A stretch of DNA of 10,626 nt from Brevibacillus sp. GTDB taxonomy: Bacteria > Bacillota > Bacilli > Brevibacillales > Brevibacillaceae. The notes beneath the pieces are model-generated. The model was not told the origin of the DNA. It made no database searches and saw nothing but the letters and a program-made list of their open reading frames with translations. Shown in pieces: positions 1-7,561 of this stretch. The translations under genes were made by a program, and so were the position numbers. The stretch is taken from assembly GCA_029240815.1 (NCBI GenBank), contig JARDZO010000199.1, forward strand, positions 1-10,626, in the 5' to 3' direction. How positions within the stretch are numbered: position 1 is the first letter of the stretch; the number at the start of each line of letters is the position of its first letter.

Positions 1-38
1 AGTAGGTAGAACCCGGTATTACGAAAAAAGCGATTCAT
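1..38 (-). CDS. ftsH: ATP-dependent zinc metalloprotease FtsH, N-terminal fragment
   Basis: Only the first 12 codons are in the window; the gene runs off the left edge. The start is ATG at 38-36, behind a strong ribosome binding site, with GAGGAGG complementary to 45-51 or so. The peptide reads MNRFFRNTGFYL, close to the start of B. subtilis FtsH (MNRVFRNT...), where it leads into the first membrane segment. FtsH is a membrane-anchored AAA+ protease that degrades misfolded membrane proteins and regulators such as Spo0E-type factors. The position directly after tilS and hpt is the conserved order in Bacilli. Identification rests on this short match plus synteny. Confidence 0.88.
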   Translation of the reverse strand, partial: MNRFFRNTGFYL

Positions 39-77
39 TCCTTACCTCCTCTCACGAACAGACACTTTACACATTTT

Positions 78-105
78 ATCATATTAAGCAGGGTCTCCAC
101 AACAA
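78..105 (-). promoter_or_regulatory. Possible sigma-A promoter for ftsH
   Basis: In the 69-base gap between hpt and ftsH, the minus strand carries TATGAT (78-83), one mismatch from TATAAT. A poor -35 candidate, TTGTTG (100-105), lies 16 bases upstream. A start site near position 71 would leave a leader of about 33 bases before the ftsH ribosome binding site and ATG. ftsH has its own promoter in B. subtilis, so one here is plausible, but the -35 match is weak. ftsH could equally be read through from hpt. Confidence 0.3.
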
Positions 106-107
106 AC

Positions 108-647
108 CTACTTTGTGTAAACCTCAGGCTTCAATACCCCAATGTACGGAAGGTTACGATAGTGCTCAGAATAGTCTAACCCAAATCCTACCACGAACTC
201 GTCCGGAATATCAAAGCCGCTGTAGTCCGGTGAGATGTCCACCTTGCGACGCTCCGGTTTGTTCAACAGTGTAACTACTTTGACAGAAGCTGCTTCGCGA
301 TGGCGCAAAAGCTCCACCAAGCGGCTCAAAGTCAGTCCGCTGTCCATAATATCTTCGACAACCAGCACATGACGGCTTTGCACAGAGGTATCGAGATCTT
401 TCAAGATTTTCACCATGCCTGAGGACTCTGTACCGCTTCCGTAGCTGGAAACAGCCATGAAATCCATTTCGCACGGGATATCCATGTGGCGGATCAGGTC
501 TGCCATGAATACGACGGCACCTTTAAGCACGCAGATCACCAATGGGTTTTTATCCCGATATTCATCAGCAAGGATCTTGCCTAGCTCTTGTATCTTACCC
601 GCAATCTCATCCTCTGATAGCAAAATCTTCTCGATGTCTTGATTCAT
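108..647 (-). CDS. hpt: Hypoxanthine phosphoribosyltransferase
   Basis: This purine-salvage enzyme transfers phosphoribose from PRPP to hypoxanthine (and guanine), giving IMP or GMP in the cytosol. The protein has 179 residues, the usual family length. The PRPP-binding loop [14 protein letters not shown] is at residues 94-107 with the acidic pair E98-D99. The LKGA segment is at 41-44, the flexible SSYG loop at 67-70, and the conserved C-terminal stretch [20 protein letters not shown] at 151-170. I chose ATG at 647, not an in-frame ATG at 665, because GGGAGG (655-660) sits 7 bases ahead of it and the B. subtilis protein starts at the matching place. The start overlaps the tilS stop as ATGA, so translation is probably coupled. 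In B. subtilis HprT is also reported to act with TilS on the ftsH promoter. Confidence 0.96.
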   Translation of the reverse strand: MNQDIEKILLSEDEIAGKIQELGKILADEYRDKNPLVICVLKGAVVFMADLIRHMDIPCEMDFMAVSSYGSGTESSGMVKILKDLDTSVQSRHVLVVEDIMDSGLTLSRLVELLRHREAASVKVVTLLNKPERRKVDISPDYSGFDIPDEFVVGFGLDYSEHYRNLPYIGVLKPEVYTK

Positions 648-2068
648 GAAAAAACCTCCCGCCAATCTTCTCCAAACTCTACCCGCACGTGTAGAAAACG
701 CCTGGTTTGTTCATTTACAGGCGCAACGGCGGAACGGCGCACACCCGGCACCAGAACCACTTCTTCTCCCGCAGTCAAAATCGGAAGTCGATCTCGCCAC
801 GCTCGAGGAATCTTTGCATCAATCAACAAGTCCTTCAGCTTCTTTTCCCCTGAGCCAAACACAGCGAGACGGTCACCTGGTTTTCGATTGCGCAAAAACA
901 GCGGCCCTGGTAAACGATCAGCATCAAACACTGCTTCGTTCCCCAAAAGTCGCTCCCATTCCATGGAACGTTCAAGATAACTCGTATGTACCCAAACCTT
1001 GCTCTCGTCAATCCAGGTCGAGCCCGGAACGGAAAGCTCATAACAATACATATGTATGCGTTCTTCTCGTCCTTTTGGACAAAAATGAATTCGCCCGTAC
1101 ACCCGGCTCACAACCAGATGATCTGGCAAATGCAGCTCTGCAGAAGGACGGCTACTACCTGACAAGTGTAATACAGCCTCTACATGCTGAGAAGACCACT
1201 CAGTTTGTTTTGAGACATAACCTAATATTAGAGTAATCATTCTCCTTTGTAAAGCAACGTCACACTTTTGAAACTTGTCTCTGTCAATCACAATCTCATC
1301 TTGTTTTTGAGCGATCAAAACCTTTTGCAGGTGCTCCTCTGCCAGTCTCTCTAAAAACAGATGATCTTGCGAAATGGCCTCCGTAGCTTCCAGGATATGC
1401 TCCCGGTACCGTTCATTTACTTGCGCCAAAAGGGGCATGACGTCGATCCTCAGCAGATTCCGCTTGTACTTGCGGGAACGATTGCTGCTGTCTTCCCGCG
1501 GCATGAGGCCATTCTCCCGACAGTATCCTTCCAGTTCCTGCCGCGTTTTATGCAAGAGAGGGCGAACCAGCTCGATTCTCCCCTCATCCAGCCAACGCCG
1601 TTTTGGCATACCGGAAAGACCGTGCATTCTCGTACCGCGTACAAACCGAAAAAGAATCGTCTCCACTTGATCGTCAGCATGATGTGCTAAGACCAATTTG
1701 GTCGCTCCTTGCTCTTTCGCCACCTGCTGATAGTACCCGTATCGAACTTCTCGACTCGCTTCCTGTCCGCCCATGCCCGTTTGTTCCATAAAAGCCGGTA
1801 CATCAACTTCAAAAAGATGAAACGTGACATCGAGCTGTCTGCAAAGCTCCTGGGCGTACAAAGCATCCTGACGTGACTCTTCCCCCCGAAAACAGTGGTT
1901 CAGATGAACAGCATGGAGCTTCCATCCGTAGTGATAGTTTTTATTGAGAGCCACCAGGATATGCAAGAGGGCTGTGGAATCATTCCCGCCTGACACGCCT
2001 ACTACAACGGTTTCTCCTGGAAGCAAAAGACGCTCTCGTTGAATTTCATTGTGCACGCTTGCCAGCAT
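644..2068 (-). CDS. tilS: tRNA(Ile)-lysidine synthetase
   Basis: TilS attaches lysine to cytidine 34 of the CAU-anticodon isoleucine tRNA, using ATP. This switches the tRNA from methionine to isoleucine identity and from AUG to AUA decoding, and is essential. The 474-residue length is usual for the Bacillus type. The N-terminal PP-loop ATPase motif SGGNDST is at residues 26-32. [11 protein letters not shown] is at 55-65, [10 protein letters not shown] at 128-137 and [12 protein letters not shown] at 168-179. A linker with [12 protein letters not shown] follows at 203-214. The C-terminal tRNA-binding domain includes LRNRKPGDR (392-400), [14 protein letters not shown] (409-422) and LVPGVRRS (439-446). 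The ATG at 2068 has AAGGAG about 7 bases upstream. The gene overlaps the upstream yjjB-like gene by 23 bases and hpt by 4, so it is probably translated as part of a polycistron. Confidence 0.96.
   Translation of the reverse strand: MLASVHNEIQRERLLLPGETVVVGVSGGNDSTALLHILVALNKNYHYGWKLHAVHLNHCFRGEESRQDALYAQELCRQLDVTFHLFEVDVPAFMEQTGMGGQEASREVRYGYYQQVAKEQGATKLVLAHHADDQVETILFRFVRGTRMHGLSGMPKRRWLDEGRIELVRPLLHKTRQELEGYCRENGLMPREDSSNRSRKYKRNLLRIDVMPLLAQVNERYREHILEATEAISQDHLFLERLAEEHLQKVLIAQKQDEIVIDRDKFQKCDVALQRRMITLILGYVSKQTEWSSQHVEAVLHLSGSSRPSAELHLPDHLVVSRVYGRIHFCPKGREERIHMYCYELSVPGSTWIDESKVWVHTSYLERSMEWERLLGNEAVFDADRLPGPLFLRNRKPGDRLAVFGSGEKKLKDLLIDAKIPRAWRDRLPILTAGEEVVLVPGVRRSAVAPVNEQTRRFLHVRVEFGEDWREVFS
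655..660 (-). promoter_or_regulatory. Ribosome binding site that fixes the hpt start
   Basis: The minus strand reads GGGAGG followed by a 7-base spacer and ATG at 647. The site lies inside the last codons of tilS. It rules against the alternative upstream ATG at 665, which lies before this site and would place the Shine-Dalgarno sequence inside the coding region. Confidence 0.85.
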
Positions 2069-2492
2069 GACGGGCTCCTTTCACGATCGTGACCACCGAT
2101 ATTCCAAAAATAAGTCCGGATGCAATTGCTCCTGCCACCATCATCGTCTTGGTTGCCAACGTGATGCCCCCAATATAATCGTTGTTCACAAAGGCGAGCA
2201 TCGCTTTGTAAGCCAGAGACCCTGGCACTAATGGAATAATACCGGCTACGCTGAAGTTGGTAGATGGGACTCGCAAAAAGATCGACATTACTTGGCTGAG
2301 CAAAGAAACGATCGCGGCAGAGACAAAGGTCGACAGTAGTACCTCTGCGTTTAGGAGCGGCAAAAAGGAGTAGACGACGTACCCGACCATCCCTGCCACA
2401 CCACCGGCAAAAATGGTGCGGACGGGAACGTTAAACAGAACACACCATGCCATGGACGAAATAAGACTGAGCGCCAAGCCTTTCAACAACAT
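2046..2492 (-). CDS. Threonine/serine exporter, small subunit (YjjB / ThrE_2 type)
   Basis: This 148-residue, strongly hydrophobic protein resembles the second half of Corynebacterium ThrE, which other bacteria encode as a separate YjjB-like protein. Membrane segments are visible at about residues 3-22, 27-47, 50-72 and 112-137. The motif VPSTNFSVAGIIPLVPGSLAY (75-95, with the LVPG core at 88-91) is typical of this family, and the tail is basic ([11 protein letters not shown]). The ATG at 2492 is only 4 bases beyond the stop of the larger subunit gene, and the ribosome binding site GAGGTGA overlaps that stop. The 3' end overlaps tilS by 23 bases. The two proteins probably form one transporter. 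Threonine or serine is the substrate known for the founding member; other small acids or peptides are possible. Confidence 0.85.
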   Translation of the reverse strand: MLLKGLALSLISSMAWCVLFNVPVRTIFAGGVAGMVGYVVYSFLPLLNAEVLLSTFVSAAIVSLLSQVMSIFLRVPSTNFSVAGIIPLVPGSLAYKAMLAFVNNDYIGGITLATKTMMVAGAIASGLIFGISVVTIVKGARHAGKRAQ

Positions 2493-2496
2493 TAGA

Positions 2497-3246
2497 TCAC
2501 CTCGTAAACCAAAGAATAATTGCTGTAGCCACTGCGACAGATACCGCCGTCAGCATCGCTTCCACACCGCGCGAGACACCTGCGACCAAATCGCCTGCCA
2601 TCAGATCCCGCAGCGAGTTGGTGATCGCGATACCCGGAAACATCGGAAGCATGGCACCAATAATGATGATACTAATGTGCAACTCAGGAAAAATCGTCAC
2701 GGCCAGCAAGGCAAACAAGCCACCTAATAAAGCTGCCGAAAACTCGGTAAAAAATTTCATTCGAACAAACTGTTCCAAATATTCAAGGCTGAGAATGACC
2801 GTCAGACCTGCCAAAGCAGACGGCAGGAGGTCAAACCAAGTACCTCCAGCGAGCATGGCAAAAGAGCCGCTGGCAATAGCGGCCGCCATTTGCTGCATCC
2901 ACTTTGGGTAAAGCGGTTTTTTCTGATCGATTTCACAGAGGGTCAGATAAGCCTGCTCCAAGGTAATGCTGCCCCCGACAAAACGTCGGGACACGTCATT
3001 GACCAATGTAATTTTGTTGAGATTGGTCGTCCTCGAGGGGGTACGAACCATTCTGGTATGATCCAGACCTCTGCACCGAAACGAGAGAATAATACTCGTA
3101 GGCGTGGCGGAGCTGTTCACATCGTCCATCCCAGCCGCTTGGGCAATCCGCGCCATCGTCTCTTCTGTCCGGTAGGTTTCTCCGCCGTTTTTTAAAATAA
3201 TCGAGCCTGCCAGCAGGCATGTATCCATCACCAAATCTGAGGACAC
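2497..3246 (-). CDS. Threonine/serine exporter, large subunit (YjjP / ThrE type)
   Basis: This 249-residue protein carries the hallmarks of the ThrE N-terminal family. GGETYRTEETM (21-31) is followed by a soluble region with TTNLNKITLVNDVSRRFVGG (73-92). After that come about five membrane segments (near 119-139, 141-157, 168-186, 190-207 and 226-246). The family signature PMFPGIAITNSLRD is at 201-214, followed by GDLVAGVSRGVEA (218-230). The start is GTG at 3246: an in-frame TGA lies two codons upstream, so no longer form exists. AAGGA lies about 11 bases ahead, a slightly long spacing. The gene begins 18 bases after yabT and is followed 4 bases later by its partner. I know of no such pair between yabT and tilS in B. 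subtilis, so this looks like a lineage-specific insertion. The substrate is inferred from family membership only. Confidence 0.86.
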   Translation of the reverse strand: MSSDLVMDTCLLAGSIILKNGGETYRTEETMARIAQAAGMDDVNSSATPTSIILSFRCRGLDHTRMVRTPSRTTNLNKITLVNDVSRRFVGGSITLEQAYLTLCEIDQKKPLYPKWMQQMAAAIASGSFAMLAGGTWFDLLPSALAGLTVILSLEYLEQFVRMKFFTEFSAALLGGLFALLAVTIFPELHISIIIIGAMLPMFPGIAITNSLRDLMAGDLVAGVSRGVEAMLTAVSVAVATAIILWFTR

Positions 3247-3264
3247 GAACCGTCACATCCTTCT

Positions 3265-4203
3265 TCACATGAACCATGCGTAATAAAGTGTGCCAGCCAA
3301 GAGCAACAAAGAGGCGACAAACAAGCCGCTAATCCCCATTCCCCCTGCCCCAGTTTTCCGCTTAATCGCTTGCTTTTGCGGGGCGGCAACCGTGAGTTCT
3401 CGCAGAATTGGCAGCATTTCCACTCTCATTTCCCCTGCCGTCGTGTACTTTCCGTGAAAAGCCTTCAAAAGAGGCACGCGATAGGGGTACAGGCCGTCAC
3501 TTTTTCGTATTATATCACAGAGCAATACCGTGTGACGCGTCTCGCCCAGACTGCTTTTCCACGTCTCCCGATCGACGGCGAGACGCACCATCATGACAGC
3601 AACGGAAAACAGGTCGTAGCTGATCTCTGCCTTTCTGTCCCCTGCGTGCCAAAATGCGCGATCGTATTCCTCGGTAAACTGGCGAACAGCATTGCCCAGC
3701 TTGGTTACTCCCCCAAAATCAATGAGGCGGACCTGCTTGTCAGACTGAGTCACCATCACGTTCTCCGGCTTCAGATCACCGAAGACCCAGCCGTGCTTGT
3801 GCAAGACATCCAGTCGAGCCAACAGCTGCACGATCATTACGGCAACCCATTCCTGACCATATTGCCTGATGTAGCGATCGAGCTGTTCGCCCTCCAGATA
3901 TTCCATCGCATAAAACGTACAGGCCTTGCCGTCGATAATCAGATCGTCGACATCAGACAGGAGCGGTCCCACTCGGGAATCCCGCCCCTGTTGTACGCTT
4001 TTCAGCACATTCACTTCCATTAAAATATCGATGCCTTCTACCCCGACCTTGACCGCCCGCTTGACTCCACCCTGGGTAGTCAAATAAACCGCGCCATTCG
4101 CTCCGCGTCCCAGCTCCCTCAGGACATGGTACGATTTCTTGTTCCATTTTCCTTGAAACTGCCGGGGCAGGCTGGGGATCGTAGGCGTTTGATTAAAAGA
4201 CAT
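3265..4203 (-). CDS. yabT: Membrane-anchored Hanks-type serine/threonine kinase YabT
   Basis: From the chosen ATG the protein has 312 residues. The glycine loop LGRGANGAVYL is at 31-41, the ATP lysine K52 in AVKV, and the helix-C glutamate E63 in MEVNVLKS. The catalytic loop FGDLKPEN is at 141-148 with D143, so it lacks the arginine of HRD kinases. The metal-binding IDFGG is at 161-165. A single C-terminal membrane helix spans about 290-311, with the kinase domain inside the cell. The GW(I/V)FGDLKP(D/E)N stretch and the RKAE-SYDLF segment (190-199) match B. subtilis YabT, a forespore kinase that binds DNA and phosphorylates RecA during spore development. The ATG at 4203 gives the family-length N-terminus and overlaps the end of yabS by 11 bases. 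An in-frame ATG at 4251 would add 16 unconserved residues. Shine-Dalgarno support is weak, suggesting coupling with yabS. Confidence 0.9.
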   Translation of the reverse strand: MSFNQTPTIPSLPRQFQGKWNKKSYHVLRELGRGANGAVYLTTQGGVKRAVKVGVEGIDILMEVNVLKSVQQGRDSRVGPLLSDVDDLIIDGKACTFYAMEYLEGEQLDRYIRQYGQEWVAVMIVQLLARLDVLHKHGWVFGDLKPENVMVTQSDKQVRLIDFGGVTKLGNAVRQFTEEYDRAFWHAGDRKAEISYDLFSVAVMMVRLAVDRETWKSSLGETRHTVLLCDIIRKSDGLYPYRVPLLKAFHGKYTTAGEMRVEMLPILRELTVAAPQKQAIKRKTGAGGMGISGLFVASLLLLAGTLYYAWFM

Positions 4204-4954
4204 GGTCACGCAGGCTTCCATCTTCGTTATCGTCCGTTTCCATGTTGGCATAACGCTCGGACAGAGTACTCGGGAGCTTCACATGCTCGAACAACCCAAT
4301 CGCTTCAACAATGGCCGGACCTGTCGGCGTAATACCGCTCATCGCCAGATCACTTGATATCTGATGAGCTTGCTCCACTTTTTCGGTCCAAGGGATTCGC
4401 ACGTCCAAATACTTTTGTTTCCCAGGAAATGTGCAGACGGCCATTCGACTCTGTCCGCTACGAGAGTGCAAACTGATGCTGAAATCATGGATCGCTTGTT
4501 GCACAGCCGACAGCTTGGGCTTCATACTCCCTGATGTATCCACCAGCATGACGACGTTCAGGCTGCTTTTTTCACCCAGCTCGTCCACCATCCCGGCTAC
4601 TTGCACGCGCTTCTGCGGCTCCAGCTCTTCTATACCTGAATCGCCCAAAATCTCTTTCAATTCTTTATTGACCACTTGGTGAATCGTGCGCGTCATCGCT
4701 TTGCGCGTGAGCATCTGGACGGTTTGCGCCAATTGCTGCGGGTACACAATATCACACAAGCCACCACCTGCTTCCGCAATCTCACGGATCTCCGTCTCGC
4801 CCTTTTCACCCAAATCGCTTTTCTCAATAACCCCAATGACATTTACGGTAATTCCTTGTTCTCTCGCAAGGGCAGCTGCCGCAACCGGACTCATTCCTGT
4901 GTTTGAGCATCCATCAGTCACAACCAAAATTTGCCGAAGTGTCGCTTCTTTCAC
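4193..4954 (-). CDS. yabS: von Willebrand factor A-type protein YabS
   Basis: The protein has 253 residues and no signal peptide or membrane segment. The metal-ion-dependent adhesion site DTSGS is at residues 139-143 in a strand-loop context (NVVMLVDTSGS). Strands MAVCTFPG (171-178) and YLDVRIPW (182-189) follow, then the threonine loop SGITPTGPAI (206-215). The third adhesion-site element, a TDG preceded by a hydrophobic strand (ILVVTDG, 9-15), stands at the very N-terminus, so the fold looks circularly permuted. The start is GTG at 4954: an in-frame TAA lies two codons upstream and GGGGAG sits about 7 bases ahead. The partner gene yabT overlaps the end. A VWA protein next to a kinase suggests a shared complex, as in other kinase-VWA pairs, but the molecular role of YabS is not established to my knowledge. 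Confidence 0.85.
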   Translation of the reverse strand: MKEATLRQILVVTDGCSNTGMSPVAAAALAREQGITVNVIGVIEKSDLGEKGETEIREIAEAGGGLCDIVYPQQLAQTVQMLTRKAMTRTIHQVVNKELKEILGDSGIEELEPQKRVQVAGMVDELGEKSSLNVVMLVDTSGSMKPKLSAVQQAIHDFSISLHSRSGQSRMAVCTFPGKQKYLDVRIPWTEKVEQAHQISSDLAMSGITPTGPAIVEAIGLFEHVKLPSTLSERYANMETDDNEDGSLRDHVF

Positions 4955-4985
4955 AAATTATCTCCCCATTCTGCTTTTTAGCAAC

Positions 4986-5014
4986 AGTATCGACGGGGAG
5001 TAGGGAAAACATAC
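4986..5014 (-). promoter_or_regulatory. Candidate sigma-F promoter for yabS-yabT
   Basis: On the minus strand GTATG (5010-5014) is followed after exactly 15 bases by GTCGATACT (4986-4994). The sigma-F consensus as I recall it is GYWTA, 15-16 bases, then GGNRANANT. The fit is 4 of 5 fixed positions in the -35 and all but one in the -10. The site lies in the 63-base gap between spoIIE and yabS and would give a leader of about 25 bases. B. subtilis yabT is known to be expressed in the forespore, which supports the assignment. No experiment is visible here. Confidence 0.5.
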
Positions 5015-5028
5015 TTGTCAGCTGACAA
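5015..5028. repeat. 14-base perfect palindrome at the spoIIE stop
   Basis: TTGTCAGCTGACAA is a perfect inverted repeat with no loop. It contains the spoIIE stop codon (5018-5020) and lies one base from the candidate -35 of yabS. No T-run follows on either strand, so it is not an intrinsic terminator. It could be an operator for a dimeric regulator, or chance. Confidence 0.5.
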
Positions 5029-7492
5029 TCCTTGGTCGCTCCAGCTTTTGCATGCCGTGTACCTGTATGGCTGACCATTGGGGCACAAACCGATCTATCC
5101 GAGCGACCAAAACCGTCATATCGTCTACGATCTGGCCTGAATGCTGCCGGATGACTTTTTCCAGCAGCAGATCTGCCACTTCCTGAGGATCGTCCGTTTC
5201 CAGCTCGCTGATGATCCGCTTCATCCACGCTTGCCGGTTCTCGATGTGTCTCGGCGCCTCGTAAATGCCATCAGACATCATGATCAATAGATCTCCTGGC
5301 TTTAGCATGCGAGAGACGACATCCACTTCGATCTCGTCCAAGATCCCTACCGGCAAATTGTTGGCGGTAATGGTGATCACATCGGCGTTCCTTTTTACAA
5401 AACTGGGTGTGGAGCCGATCTTCACAAAGCGGGTATGGGCCGTCTGCAAATCAATCAGTGCCAAATCGACCGTCGCAAACATCTCGTCGGTAGATCGCAG
5501 CGCCAAGACCGAATTGACTGTCTTGATCGATATTTTTTCGTCCATGCCCGATCGCAGCAGCTGCTGGAGCATGTCAAGCGCAGATTGGCTCTCCAGGGAG
5601 GCTCGTTCTCCATTACCCATCCCATCGCTAATGGCCAACGCCATTTTCCCATTGCCTAAGTCCATGGTCCGAAAGCTGTCACCGGACAAAAGCTTGCCAT
5701 CCTTGGCGGCCCCCGCAACGCCTATATCGATCTCAAACGTTTTGGCCGAAGCGAGGCACATGGTGCAAGAGCCGTCCTTTTGGGCTTCGCAGTGCCTCTC
5801 CCTGACCACAATGTTCTCACCCAAAATTTCAGTCAGCATGGGAGCAACGATCTTGGCGCATTCATCCCGCCCATAGCACGTAGGTTGACTGATCTCGATG
5901 TCCACCCTGCCTTCTTCCAAACTGTGTATATCCACGCGGCGAACGGATAGACCGAGCCCCTCCAACGCCTGCGATACTTGCTTCTCCTGAAAACTCAGTT
6001 CCATTCCTTCTCGCTGGATTTCACGAGCAAAATCGCTCATGACCCGGGAAACACCGGATAGCTGATCAGCAACCAGTTTGCGACTCTCCTTTACCTGCTT
6101 CTTCAGTTGATCAAAAGACTGCTGTCGATCGTATTCCTGCTCCATGACGGTCATCACTTTTTCGGTCTTCACGCATTTTCTTTCCCACTCCTTGGGAGGC
6201 GTGACCCCTGCGAGAGTTCCGTTTTCCTGCACTTTTTCCGTTAGCCAGCGCATCCCCTGATAAGTGGACTGCATATCCTTGTCCCAGCACTGCTCTTTCT
6301 TCCAGCATTTCTGGCAAGTAAATTCCGTGACGCGACTGAGGAACGCGTCTGCCTGCTCCTCGATTTCTTCCGGGTCGGCCGTTTGGGCAAAGCTGCGTGA
6401 CAACTGGGTAAACAGCTCAGAAAACTGCTGGATCTTGCCCGCCGTCACATCGCGAACCCGGCGCATATATTCTTGATGGGACTGCTGATTTTCTGCAGAG
6501 CCAGGGATAAACTTCGCCACTTTTTTCCACAGCACAGCAGGAGTTAATAGGAACACCACAATCGCTATCGATGATTCCACCAGGGACAAATAAAGCGTGT
6601 CTTCTGCGCCACCGTATATCGCCAAGATCGCAGTCCCGATGAGCAATCCTGCCGAGACGCCAACTTTTCCTCCCTCTTTTAGCAAACCCGCCATCAGGCC
6701 AGAGAAAGCGAGCAGATTGATCTGCAATAATGCACTGACGTTGGCCAGACTCAGAATCAACCCCGTGACGACCCCTACGGCTGCCCCCACCGTCCCCCCG
6801 CCGACAAAGGCGAATAATAATAGCAAGTATCTCGAAAGCACATGCTCCATGGAGATGCCTTCTACCATCCAGTCGACCGTTCCCGTCATCAAGGAAGCGA
6901 GCAATATGACCAGCGACACGATCTCTTCGTTTTTTAGCGGCTCATACGGCTTGGCCAAATGAACGATCGAGAGAGATTGGATAAAGATCAGTGTCAGAAC
7001 AAAACCCAAGACCGATTCTACTGCCACCATGACCAGTTCGTAGGTGTTTACCTGATTAGTCGACGCGTGGTACAACAGATGACTGATAAATACAGTTGCC
7101 ATGACAAGTAAAGGCGTTCGGGAAAAATCCTTTCGCCGCATTCGTTCACTAATTTTGCAGACGGCGAAAGCGAGTGCGAGGCTGAGCATCGTCTGCAGCC
7201 CTAGCGGTACGGATTGGGTAAACGCTCCCAGGATCAAGGCGAACCCGGTCGTTACGATACAATCCCGCCGCACATAAAACATGACTATGAAATAGGGGAT
7301 GACAAAAGGAGTGAGCTCTTCCAGAATCAGAGCCCTTCCTAGCAAGAAACCCATTAACAAGGGGAGCACATTCCATCGATGTGCTGCATCAGCTATTTTT
7401 TCTCCCCAGGTCTGCGCCGTCGGATCCATTTGTTCAGATACTTGACGAGTCCATACCTGACCGGTACCAGAAACATTTTTGTTTACGATCAT
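5018..7492 (-). CDS. spoIIE: Stage II sporulation protein E, serine phosphatase
   Basis: SpoIIE sits at the polar septum during sporulation. It dephosphorylates SpoIIAA-P so that sigma-F is released in the forespore, and it also interacts with FtsZ. The length of 824 residues is close to the 827 of B. subtilis. About ten membrane segments fill residues 41-325, followed by a long regulatory region rich in coiled-coil helix (335-580). The PP2C-type phosphatase domain (about 590-800) includes SDGMGNGE (622-629, D623), the strand pair LLIMMSDGIYEAP (735-747, D741) and the C-terminal metal aspartates in DDMTVLVARI (790-799). The regulatory region holds nine cysteines, including CQKC and CTMC. The ATG at 7492 is preceded by a moderate site (GGGGTGG). 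Its own promoter with Spo0A boxes lies upstream. I see no truncation or frameshift. Confidence 0.97.
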   Translation of the reverse strand: MIVNKNVSGTGQVWTRQVSEQMDPTAQTWGEKIADAAHRWNVLPLLMGFLLGRALILEELTPFVIPYFIVMFYVRRDCIVTTGFALILGAFTQSVPLGLQTMLSLALAFAVCKISERMRRKDFSRTPLLVMATVFISHLLYHASTNQVNTYELVMVAVESVLGFVLTLIFIQSLSIVHLAKPYEPLKNEEIVSLVILLASLMTGTVDWMVEGISMEHVLSRYLLLLFAFVGGGTVGAAVGVVTGLILSLANVSALLQINLLAFSGLMAGLLKEGGKVGVSAGLLIGTAILAIYGGAEDTLYLSLVESSIAIVVFLLTPAVLWKKVAKFIPGSAENQQSHQEYMRRVRDVTAGKIQQFSELFTQLSRSFAQTADPEEIEEQADAFLSRVTEFTCQKCWKKEQCWDKDMQSTYQGMRWLTEKVQENGTLAGVTPPKEWERKCVKTEKVMTVMEQEYDRQQSFDQLKKQVKESRKLVADQLSGVSRVMSDFAREIQREGMELSFQEKQVSQALEGLGLSVRRVDIHSLEEGRVDIEISQPTCYGRDECAKIVAPMLTEILGENIVVRERHCEAQKDGSCTMCLASAKTFEIDIGVAGAAKDGKLLSGDSFRTMDLGNGKMALAISDGMGNGERASLESQSALDMLQQLLRSGMDEKISIKTVNSVLALRSTDEMFATVDLALIDLQTAHTRFVKIGSTPSFVKRNADVITITANNLPVGILDEIEVDVVSRMLKPGDLLIMMSDGIYEAPRHIENRQAWMKRIISELETDDPQEVADLLLEKVIRQHSGQIVDDMTVLVARIDRFVPQWSAIQVHGMQKLERPRIVS

Positions 7493-7528
7493 GTCACACC
7501 ACCCCGTTCTTGTTCATTGTGTTTCTCA

Positions 7529-7561
7529 ATTATACGGAGGTGGTATTGTAAAATTTGTCAA
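7529..7561 (-). promoter_or_regulatory. spoIIE promoter, sigma-A type with 21-base spacer
   Basis: On the minus strand a perfect -35, TTGACA (7556-7561), and a perfect -10, TATAAT (7529-7534), are separated by 21 bases rather than the usual 17. B. subtilis spoIIE and spoIIG promoters are known for this long spacing: 21 and 22 bases, sigma-A used only with phosphorylated Spo0A. The predicted start near 7522 gives a leader of about 30 bases to the ATG at 7492. The overlap of -35 with a Spo0A-box-like sequence supports the call. Confidence 0.85.

Noticed and set aside
646..1236. Plus-strand open frame of 196 codons
   Set aside because: It lies entirely opposite tilS, has no ribosome binding site or recognisable domain, and its composition is that of an antisense shadow of a conserved gene.
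3370..4023. Plus-strand open frame of 217 codons
   Set aside because: It is fully antisense to the yabT kinase, whose motifs are intact; the translated sequence shows no domain or membrane pattern.
4204..4251. Longer N-terminus for yabT from ATG 4251
   Set aside because: It would deepen the overlap with yabS and add 16 residues without family similarity; ATG 4203 gives the expected distance to the GKW segment at the start of the kinase domain.
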